From assembly GCA_001701225.1 (NCBI GenBank), contig DAAQ01000017.1, positions 12,248 to 76,247 of the forward strand: a stretch of DNA of 64,000 nucleotides. Direction: 5' to 3'. The translations under genes and the position numbers were made by a program. Below, piece by piece: positions 53,011 through 60,323 of the stretch (position 1 is the stretch's first letter; every line of letters begins with the position of its first letter). The notes below the pieces were generated by a model, which saw nothing but the letters and a program-made list of their open reading frames with translations, made no database searches and was not told where the DNA came from. The DNA is from Bacteroidales bacterium H5 (lineage in GTDB: Bacteria; Bacteroidota; Bacteroidia; Bacteroidales; Muribaculaceae).

Positions 53011-56000
53011 ATGCCTCGAAACACTAACTCATTCTCGACCCTGATTGCATGGAGCGCCGCCCTCGTCTCGGCGCTGCTCCTCAGCGCGTGTGTCGACGAT
53101 GATCTCGGCAACATCCCCGGGGTCTATCCCGAGGGTGAGACCACAGTCTCGCTCGAGGCTGCGTTCTCTCCCTTCGCGGCCTCATCTCTCGAGAGCCGTG
53201 CCATCCCGCCGGGCAATGCCATGTCAGACATATCAGACCTTGTCGTCTTAGCCTACGACAAGAACGGCAACCTGATCAGGGACATCTCTCCCGTGCGCAT
53301 AGACTTCACTCAGGCCGACGTGAAGGACGAAGACCGCACCGACAACGACGCCAGCAACGGAAACAAGGCTGAGGATGTCACCAAATGCCTGCGCAAGACC
53401 CTCACGCTCCCCTACGGAGAGTACTATCTCATAGCCGTGGCCAATCTCGGCGAGGACTATACCGGCGATCCCGGCAACATGACACCCGGAGTCAAGGACA
53501 CATGGTATGAGCTTATGAATCCGGAGGGCCGCTATTACGGCAAATACGAGACCCTCTCCGAACTCCGCGAGATGGAGGTCGAGTGGATACCCACCAACTA
53601 CAAGCGCAACCGCGAGATGCTCGGGTATTTCACCAACAATACCGACCGCACGCATCCCGACGTACCCAGCGCCACAAAGGGATTCCAGACCGTCAAGATA
53701 AACTCTCAGGGCATATCCCTGAGGGCATGGCTGCGCCGTTGCGCCTCAAAGGTCACCATCGACTTTGACGGCAGCGGACTACGCGAGAATGTGCATGTCT
53801 ATATCAAGGACGCGCGCATCTATGACATACCCAAGTACTGTACGCTCGGATTCGGCCGCGACGGCGACACGGACTACAACAATCATCCCGGCAAGGGTGA
53901 CGAGCTGCTGGCCTCGGTTCACAGCATAGACTATGGCACGGGCTCTGATTTCCACGCATGGCCCGAGATAACCAAGGGACGCCCCTACATATATCAGAGC
54001 TACGACAAGGAGAGTCCCCTCTATAATGTCCGCAAGGAGTTCCACGGTGCCGCGAACGACGCGCTCTATTTCTACGAGAATATGCAGGGAGATGCCCCCA
54101 AGGGTAAGCTTCCTGTGGCCGACCTCGTGAATGGCGGTGTCGAGAATGCAGACCTCGTCAAGGACGGCGTCCCCTATGGCACCTATATCGAGGTGACGGC
54201 CCACTACTATTCGATGTCCGACGGCAATATCGCTGAGGGGGATATAAAATACCGCTTCATGCTTGGCAAGGATGTGGAGAAGAGCTGTGACGCAGAGCGC
54301 AATTTCCACTACAAGCTCACGCTCAAGCTGCGCGGCAACGCCAACGACTATGACTGGCATATTGATTTCAAGGACGATGGTTTCATCATACCCAATCCCT
54401 GGTATGTGTCGTATCTCTATAACCACAATGCCACCATGCCGTTCAAGTACACTCCCCCGGCCGGATATAAGGTGGTCAGGCTCAAGGCCGAGATTACCGA
54501 GAATCCCTGGTATCCCGCCTATGGCCAGATTCCCGATGGCGAGGAGTCCGCTCCATATACCAACACCCTCAACAAGGGTGACGGCAATGGATTCCTGTCG
54601 CTGCACTGGACCCACAAGAGTGTGGTGACACTTGACGATGCCGGCTATCCCGAGCTTCAGGGTGGAAGCTTTTCGTATACTGATAAAACGAAGGCACCCA
54701 CGCTGAACGACGCCTACTATTATGGTAAGGCCCCCTCAAACTCCACCATCAACCGCTCGGAACGCACATACTATTTTGACGGTACTGCCGACGATACCAA
54801 TAGCGGCAAGGATGCTTACAGCTATACCAGGGATGGTGATAAATATACTTTCTACATCCCTCTGTTCACCCGCGCCAAGGTGCTTGTGAAGCAGACAGGC
54901 TATTCGGGTAACAACCCCTTTGTGGGTTACGAACGTCATGCCAAGGTCAGGATCACTGCGACCATCGAGAATATCGCGACCGGTACCCGGACCACCGAAT
55001 GGGACACTACCACCGTACGTCAGGTGAGACGTGTCGTCAATCCCAAAGGTGTCTACCGCAAGCCGGGCAACAACGAGGATTTTGATGTCACCCTGATGCG
55101 TCTGCATGGAGATAACGAGGACGAATTCAATGAATTCGACTCAGACGGTCCCTGGATGGCTGAGATTATAGGTGATAAGAACTTCATCACCCTCGACGGG
55201 CGTCAGTTCGTGACCGGGTCGACCAAAACCCCCATCAAGTTCAAGATCAAGTTCAATAAGCTGAACTCAAATCCGGATGACCAGACCGTAAGGAATGCCG
55301 TGGTGCGTGTCAAGTATCATAACTATACGTGTACCCACCTCATCTTTGTGCGTCAGGGCTATGCGCCGCAGGCCATCTCGAAGACAGGCGTGAACATGAA
55401 TGGCTCGGGGCAGAAAGCTACCGTCTGGAACACCTTCAATTCCATAGTCTATAACGTCAAGGCTGAGGATCCGCGTGACGAGGGCTCGCTGTTCAAATTC
55501 AACCAGATTGGACGGGCCATAGATGCATATAGCAATGTCTACAGGAAGGCCGACGGCACGGTAGACTATAATTTCCCCGCCGAGGATGCTTTCAAGACTC
55601 CTCCGGCCATCTATCTTGCCGAGAATGAAAAAGGTGACAGGACATATCTGCCCGATCCTGTCAGCTGGAGTTCTATCACCGCCGGAGGTAACGGGTGGAG
55701 CGACCGCAAGATTGCGACTGCACGGGATTTCGAGCAGCTTTACCTGACGCCACACATACAGTTTGGCTATGGCGTTCTGTATGCCGATGGTGCCACGACC
55801 ACACAGAAGAAGGTTGCGGATGCCTACGGATGGTATCGCTTTGACCTCGGCGACAGACCCGACAACAAGAAGGGTATGCGCGGCATGTTCGCCTATTATT
55901 GGGACGAGGACGACCCCGGTAATGAGTTTACGGCCAAGAACATATTCTTCCCCATCGGGCGTTCGGGTTACGGTCACCGCAAGAATGCCGGTGGCGAGAC

Positions 56001-56271
56001 ACCTGGTACCCTGCGCTATTCCTGTAACCGAAACGGATATGCAAGTGTGTTCGAGAACGTAGCACCCCTCTTCTGTCATATTTATCGTCGTCCCGGGGCA
56101 ATATATTATGCCCGCGTGCCTTCGGAAAAATATCTCGGATGGGATGGTAAAGAAAATAGTGATTGGTTCTATGCCCTTGACATCAACTATTTCACATTCG
56201 ACGTGAACGCCATTACCTCAGGCAATGTCAACAACGGCCAGGATGCATGCTTCCTGAGATTCGTTGAATAA
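53011..56271 (+). CDS. large fimbrial tip / adhesin lipoprotein (DUF4906-like)
   Basis: A 1086-residue lipoprotein (MPRNTNSFSTLIAWSAALVS, lipid Cys27 in LLSACVDDD). The N-terminal part repeats the fimbrillin pattern (VSLEAAFSPFAASSLESRAIP, LVVLAYDKNGNLIRDI, LRRCASKVTIDFDG). A long insert and an Ig-like region follow (RFMLGKDVEKSCDAERNFHYKLTL, VRVKYHNYTCTHLIFVRQGYAPQ). The C-terminal 250 residues contain a formylglycine-enzyme/lectin-like segment (TARDFEQLYLTPHIQFGYG, GYGHRKNAGGETPGTLRYSC). This last gene of the operon is the best candidate for the binding tip. It ends in a palindromic terminator region. Confidence 0.75.
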   Translation: MPRNTNSFSTLIAWSAALVSALLLSACVDDDLGNIPGVYPEGETTVSLEAAFSPFAASSLESRAIPPGNAMSDISDLVVLAYDKNGNLIRDISPVRIDFTQADVKDEDRTDNDASNGNKAEDVTKCLRKTLTLPYGEYYLIAVANLGEDYTGDPGNMTPGVKDTWYELMNPEGRYYGKYETLSELREMEVEWIPTNYKRNREMLGYFTNNTDRTHPDVPSATKGFQTVKINSQGISLRAWLRRCASKVTIDFDGSGLRENVHVYIKDARIYDIPKYCTLGFGRDGDTDYNNHPGKGDELLASVHSIDYGTGSDFHAWPEITKGRPYIYQSYDKESPLYNVRKEFHGAANDALYFYENMQGDAPKGKLPVADLVNGGVENADLVKDGVPYGTYIEVTAHYYSMSDGNIAEGDIKYRFMLGKDVEKSCDAERNFHYKLTLKLRGNANDYDWHIDFKDDGFIIPNPWYVSYLYNHNATMPFKYTPPAGYKVVRLKAEITENPWYPAYGQIPDGEESAPYTNTLNKGDGNGFLSLHWTHKSVVTLDDAGYPELQGGSFSYTDKTKAPTLNDAYYYGKAPSNSTINRSERTYYFDGTADDTNSGKDAYSYTRDGDKYTFYIPLFTRAKVLVKQTGYSGNNPFVGYERHAKVRITATIENIATGTRTTEWDTTTVRQVRRVVNPKGVYRKPGNNEDFDVTLMRLHGDNEDEFNEFDSDGPWMAEIIGDKNFITLDGRQFVTGSTKTPIKFKIKFNKLNSNPDDQTVRNAVVRVKYHNYTCTHLIFVRQGYAPQAISKTGVNMNGSGQKATVWNTFNSIVYNVKAEDPRDEGSLFKFNQIGRAIDAYSNVYRKADGTVDYNFPAEDAFKTPPAIYLAENEKGDRTYLPDPVSWSSITAGGNGWSDRKIATARDFEQLYLTPHIQFGYGVLYADGATTTQKKVADAYGWYRFDLGDRPDNKKGMRGMFAYYWDEDDPGNEFTAKNIFFPIGRSGYGHRKNAGGETPGTLRYSCNRNGYASVFENVAPLFCHIYRRPGAIYYARVPSEKYLGWDGKENSDWFYALDINYFTFDVNAITSGNVNNGQDACFLRFVE

Positions 56272-56338
56272 AGATAAAGACCTTTTATTCTATCTAAACT
56301 CGTTATATTACTTATGTTGTGGGAGCTCTTGGTCGTGA

Positions 56339-56360
56339 GACCGGGAGCTCCCGGTCTTTT
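56339..56360 (+). terminator. terminator of the fimbrial operon
   Basis: The 18-bp perfect palindrome GACCGGGAGCTCCCGGTC is followed by TTTT. A second, wider pairing (GGGAGCTC with GGAGCTCCC) starts a few bases earlier, so two alternative hairpins are possible. Confidence 0.85.
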
Positions 56361-56389
56361 CATCCCCATGGGTGCGCAGTGGTGCCGCG

Positions 56390-56526
56390 ACCCCCTGCGG
56401 GGCGCGATGGATGTTCCGAGTCGGAGCGGCTCCGCCGCTCCGTCGCGCAAGGTGGGCTCAACGCCTGGCTGCGACATAGCCCCGCCCCGCCGCTCCCTCG
56501 CGTGTGATATCACCAGCCGCGAAGCG
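56390..56526. repeat. GC-rich repeat left of the insertion sequence
   Basis: The block GTGCCGCGACCCCC-TGCGGGG resembles 12771-12795. The end (CCAGCCGCGAAGCG) is the outer part of an arm whose partner lies at 58099-58140, so the insertion sequence splits this repeat. No gene is visible in the 56272-56583 gap apart from this and the terminator. Confidence 0.5.
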
Positions 56527-57862
56527 TTCTAGCGGTCGGAAGAGTGTATAATTACGTTTTAAGTTGTTATTTGAGTATATATAATGACTCAAATAATGAA
56601 AAACAAGGATATAATCGGTATCATCAAATCCCTGCCTTTGGATTTCATGGAATCGACCGCCTCTGAATTACGCACCGACTACAAGGCAAAGAAACTTAGC
56701 TCCATACGGCTTTTCACGTTACTTCTGCTGGCTTTCCTTCGCAACAGCACGATGAGCCAGAGATTTACGTGCGAGCAGTCTTCATGCGAGCTTCTGGATG
56801 ATTTTCTTGGCATATCCATACCGGTTACCCCGCTGTCCCATTCCTCGTTAGCCGACCGTCTTGCCACAATGAACCCTGTCTTTTTCGCAAGGGTCTATGA
56901 AAAGGTATTTGGAATGGCCGAGAAAGAACTCGGGGCGGATGAGCTGTCATCCTCCGATATCATCCGCGTCGATACGACTCTGGTGGCCGAGACGAGCGCC
57001 AGGCTCAGGGAAGGTATCGATACCGGGGTGAACCACCGTTTCGGCGGTAGGAAGCGTCACATAAAGTACGGCATGGCCTATGACGGATTCAGCGCCGTGC
57101 TTGAGAAGGTCTTCACCAGGCAGAAGGAATCGGGAGAGGAAATCGCCCTGGCACAGACTGTCAAGGATACCATAAGACAGGAAGGCGCACCTGGCAGGAC
57201 AATTGTATTCGACAGAGGTACGACAGGTTACGATAACTTATGTGAAATCCGCGGTCTTTGTGAGGAGAAGAAATGCCACTTTGTCTCCCGCCTGAAGCTC
57301 AACAGGGTGTATACTATTGAAAAACAGCTTCTTGAGCGGGATGCAGTCAGGGAGGATGACGAATTTGAGATTATGGAGGACTGCATGGCCTTACTCAACA
57401 GACCTTCGGGATCTGAATATGACAACAGACCGTTTAGGATTGTACGGGTAAGATTCAGGAAGACAAGGCCCAGGACGATGCCCAGTGCAAAAAGACGCAG
57501 ATATGAGCCTGAGATGGTCCTTGTATCGGATCAGACCGAAACACCTGCCATGGAGATAGTACATCAATACAGACACCGCTGGAGCATCGAGGTCTTTTAC
57601 AGGTTCCTCAAACAGAACCTGTGTTTCTCGCATATTCTCTCTACCAGCATCAATGGAATTCAAATCATGCTGTACATGACATTGACTGTTGCAGTCCTCG
57701 TCCGTCTGTTCGCTAAACGCAACGGTATCGGAAATACCCTGGCGATGACGCGTATGATTGTCCAGATTGAGAATTGGGTCTATTTACATCCGGCCAAGGT
57801 TCAGAAATCAACCAGTACTCCGGGATTTTGTAATACACAATAGGGTCTTCCGACCGCTAGAA
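56527..57862 (+). mobile_element. IS4-family insertion sequence, complete
   Basis: A 1336-bp element with perfect 17-bp terminal inverted repeats, TTCTAGCGGTCGGAAGA at 56527-56543 and its complement at 57846-57862. It is flanked by a 9-bp direct repeat CGCGAAGCG (56518-56526 and 57863-57871), which is the target duplication. It encodes one intact transposase. The identical ends and intact gene suggest a recent insertion. I cannot assign a registered IS name. Confidence 0.92.
56584..57843 (+). CDS. IS4-family DDE transposase
   Basis: A 419-residue transposase with all expected catalytic residues: Asp130 (IIRVDTTLVAE), Asp210 (TIVFDRGTTGYDN) and Glu336. The IS4 signature Y-(2)-R-(3)-E-(6)-K is complete (Tyr329, Arg332, Glu336, Lys343 in YRHRWSIEVFYRFLKQ). 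It fills the element from 41 bp inside the left inverted repeat to just before the right one. No frameshift or internal stop is present, so the element is probably active. Confidence 0.95.
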   Translation: MTQIMKNKDIIGIIKSLPLDFMESTASELRTDYKAKKLSSIRLFTLLLLAFLRNSTMSQRFTCEQSSCELLDDFLGISIPVTPLSHSSLADRLATMNPVFFARVYEKVFGMAEKELGADELSSSDIIRVDTTLVAETSARLREGIDTGVNHRFGGRKRHIKYGMAYDGFSAVLEKVFTRQKESGEEIALAQTVKDTIRQEGAPGRTIVFDRGTTGYDNLCEIRGLCEEKKCHFVSRLKLNRVYTIEKQLLERDAVREDDEFEIMEDCMALLNRPSGSEYDNRPFRIVRVRFRKTRPRTMPSAKRRRYEPEMVLVSDQTETPAMEIVHQYRHRWSIEVFYRFLKQNLCFSHILSTSINGIQIMLYMTLTVAVLVRLFAKRNGIGNTLAMTRMIVQIENWVYLHPAKVQKSTSTPGFCNTQ

Positions 57863-58145
57863 CGCGAAGCGGCGATATGTGGGAAGCCCCATATCGAGCC
57901 CGCAGGGCGATGGTATGGGGAAAAATGAGCATGACACCCCCGGGCCTCGAAGAGGTCCTTTAATTCCGGCAAATCTCGCTGCCACCCTGTGTATATTGTT
58001 AAAGGACCACTTCGAGGCCCTTCTGTATGTCGGAATATTTACCCCACACCATCGCCGTGGACGGGATATACGCCCTCCCGGGCTATCCCGTCACACGGCT
58101 CTATGTGGGGCTTCCCACATCGAGCCGCTTCGCGGCTGGGGGCAT
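57863..58145. repeat. composite palindromic repeat (copy C), right part
   Basis: This 329-bp gap is one nested palindrome. The outer arm GCGATATGTGGGAAGCCCCA (from 57872) has its partner ATGTGGGGCTTCCCACAT at 58102. A middle pair is GGGCGATGGTATGGGG and CCCCACACCATCGCC. The core is a 22-bp inverted repeat with one mismatch, 57942-57963 and 57999-58020, around a 35-nt loop. The insertion sequence interrupts the left outer arm. Copies or fragments lie at 12.8 and 35.2 kb. No gene is visible. Confidence 0.65.
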
Positions 58146-58172
58146 ATTATGCCGCATCTCTACTTGTTTTGG

Positions 58173-58706
58173 TCAAAGGAATTTCTGGTATAGCGTGGCG
58201 TCGGTGTAGGTACCGGCGCGGCGCAGCCACTGGCGCAGATGTGCGGCGGGAGCGTAGCCCGCATTCTCGAACAATGCGCGGCTCGTGGTATTGGTGTCGG
58301 CCACCACGGCATAGAGCTGGTGTAGCGACAGGTGACGTCGCAGGTGCGCGGCCACGGTGTCGAGGGCCTCGCGGGCATAACCGTGTCGCTGCCATTCGGG
58401 CGCCACGAATATTCCCACGGCACAGCGCGAGTTGGCCGGGTCGAAATCATACAGGTCGAGGGTGCCGACGGTCTCGCGCGGCCCGGTGAGGTCTATCATG
58501 AGGCGCAACTGGCGCGCCGCGTAGATGTCGCCGTCGTAGGTGTCGATATAATCCCAGAGCTGTTTACGCGAAAAGGGGGCGAGGGTTGACCCCGCCTCCC
58601 ATATACGTGTATCGTTCTCCCAGCGGTAGAGTGTATCGACATCTATAGGCTCGAGGGCGCGCAGGGTGATGCGTCGCCCCGTGGCCGAGGGGAGTGTGTC
58701 AGCCAT
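58173..58706 (-). CDS. GNAT family N-acetyltransferase
   Basis: A 177-residue acetyltransferase. After RRITLRALEPIDVDTLYRWEN, a typical RimJ/RimL or SpeG-like start, comes the acetyl-CoA loop region VGIFVAPEWQRHGYAREALD and the C-terminal TTSRALFENAGYAPAA. The substrate (protein N-terminus, polyamine or small molecule) cannot be read. The open frame begins far upstream inside trxB, but the ATG at 58706, overlapping the trxB stop by 8 nt, gives the normal N-terminus. It is the last gene of the ftsK-lolA-trxB group. Confidence 0.88.
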   Translation of the reverse strand: MADTLPSATGRRITLRALEPIDVDTLYRWENDTRIWEAGSTLAPFSRKQLWDYIDTYDGDIYAARQLRLMIDLTGPRETVGTLDLYDFDPANSRCAVGIFVAPEWQRHGYAREALDTVAAHLRRHLSLHQLYAVVADTNTTSRALFENAGYAPAAHLRQWLRRAGTYTDATLYQKFL

Positions 58707-59643
58707 TCTGTGCGGCAAGGAACCGTTCGACGTCCAGCGCGGCCTTGCATCCCATGCCGGCGGCCGTGATGGCCTGGCGGTAGGTCGGGTCTGCAACGTC
58801 GCCTGCGGCAAAAACGCCGGGCACATTGGTCGCGGTGCTCTGGCCGTCGGTCTTGATGTAGCCCGTATGGTCGCACTCGATATAGGGACGGAAGACCTCG
58901 GTGTTGGGCTGGTGGCCGATGGCGAGGAAGAAACCGTCGATGGGGAGGTCATACTGACGCTCGTCGGCTATGCCTCCGCGCTCGGTGAGGTGTGCGCCCT
59001 CGACGAATCCCTCGCCGTAGAGGCCGCGTGTCACGGTGTTGAAGAGCACATGGATGTTGGCCTTGTCGAACACGCGGCGCTGCATCACCTTGGATGCGCG
59101 CAGCACGTCGCGGCGCACGATGAGGTAGACATCTGTGGCGAGGTTGCTGAGATAGAGGGCCTCCTCGCAGGCGGTGTCGCCACCGCCGACTACAGCCACG
59201 CGCTTGCCGCGATAGAAGAATCCGTCGCATGTGGCACATGCCGAGACACCCATGCCGTTGTATTTCTGCTCGTCGTCAAGACCGAGGTACCGGGCCGATG
59301 CGCCGGTGCAGATGATGACCGAGTCGGCTGTGATGTTGAGTCCGTCGTCGGTGACGGCCTTGAAGGGACGCGCGGAGAAATCGACCTCCTTGACAAACCC
59401 GGGGCGGATGTCGGCGCCGAAGCGCAGGGCCTGGTTGCGGATGTCCTCCATGAGCTGGGGCCCGGTCACACCCTCGGGATAGCCGGGAAAGTTCTCGACA
59501 TCGGTGGTGATGGTGAGCTGGCCGCCGGGCTGATAGCCCTCGATGAGGACGGGCGAGATTCCGGCACGCGATGTATAGATGGCGGCTGTGTATCCGGCGG
59601 GGCCGGAGCCGATGATGAGGCATTTGGTGGTAAGTTCGGACAT
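58699..59643 (-). CDS. trxB: thioredoxin reductase
   Basis: A 314-residue flavoprotein that passes electrons from NADPH to thioredoxin. It has the FAD-binding GSGPAGYTAAIY at residues 12-23, the redox-active CATC at 136-139 (VSACATCDGFF), the NADPH-binding VAVVGGGDTACEEALYL, and the C-terminal FAD motif GVFAAGDVADPTYRQ. Its partner thioredoxin is encoded at 43145. The start follows the lolA-like gene by 44 nt. Confidence 0.95.
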   Translation of the reverse strand: MSELTTKCLIIGSGPAGYTAAIYTSRAGISPVLIEGYQPGGQLTITTDVENFPGYPEGVTGPQLMEDIRNQALRFGADIRPGFVKEVDFSARPFKAVTDDGLNITADSVIICTGASARYLGLDDEQKYNGMGVSACATCDGFFYRGKRVAVVGGGDTACEEALYLSNLATDVYLIVRRDVLRASKVMQRRVFDKANIHVLFNTVTRGLYGEGFVEGAHLTERGGIADERQYDLPIDGFFLAIGHQPNTEVFRPYIECDHTGYIKTDGQSTATNVPGVFAAGDVADPTYRQAITAAGMGCKAALDVERFLAAQNG

Positions 59644-59687
59644 ATTGGGTCGGGATTGATGATTGTTGTCTGTCTACGTACGGGAGG

Positions 59688-60296
59688 TCAGCGCAGGTCT
59701 ACGACCTGGACGCCGGGATACTTGCGGGTGTCAAACCTGAAATATTCGGCCGGGATGGCTCCCCCGGTGGTGATGCGGTCGATGGCTATGTCGATGGTCT
59801 GGCGGTTGGCCAGCGTGAGCCGGATGGCCGTGGGCCACTGTGTGGCGTCGCTGAAGGTGACGGTGGCCGCCGTGATGTCGCTGTGCCTGTCGCGCGCCTT
59901 GAGTGACACCGCCGAATAACCCTTGGGGGCCTTGGCCGCGGTCATGGTGTAGTCCTTGCCGAGCGATGATATGATGGCGAAGGGATTTATCTGCTGCAGT
60001 TCGTCGGGGGTGGGGGTGACCACATTGACCTCGCCCATCTGCTGCGAATAGGTCCACTGGGTCTTGCCGTCATACCACGACGAGAGTCCGGGAGCCGCCA
60101 CGGTGAAGCGGTTGCCCGAGATGGTGAGCATCCCCTGCGAGGAATGCCCCTCGGCGGTGAGGGTATAGGCGGCCTGCACCGACTGGGCGGCCTTGAGCTT
60201 GGAGGCGGCGCGCTGCACTATCTGCTGCGGGGTGGCCGCCGCGGCGCCTATGGCGGCAAGGAATATCGCGAATATGGCTAACAGAGTCCTTTTCAT
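59688..60296 (-). CDS. lolA: LolA-like periplasmic lipoprotein carrier
   Basis: A 202-residue exported protein (MKRTLLAIFAIFLAAIGAAAA). The LolA-type half-barrel is suggested by QRAASKLKAAQSVQAAYTLT near the start, MLTISGNRFTVAAPGLSSWYDGK, and NPFAIISSLG. It is expected to carry lipoproteins from the inner to the outer membrane. It lies directly after ftsK, a pairing often seen in Bacteroidetes. The ATG nine codons inside the open frame is chosen because it starts the signal peptide. Similarity is moderate, hence the name is by family. Confidence 0.82.
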   Translation of the reverse strand: MKRTLLAIFAIFLAAIGAAAATPQQIVQRAASKLKAAQSVQAAYTLTAEGHSSQGMLTISGNRFTVAAPGLSSWYDGKTQWTYSQQMGEVNVVTPTPDELQQINPFAIISSLGKDYTMTAAKAPKGYSAVSLKARDRHSDITAATVTFSDATQWPTAIRLTLANRQTIDIAIDRITTGGAIPAEYFRFDTRKYPGVQVVDLR

Positions 60297-60323
60297 ATCT
60301 CCTGTCATAACACACGTTGTCAA

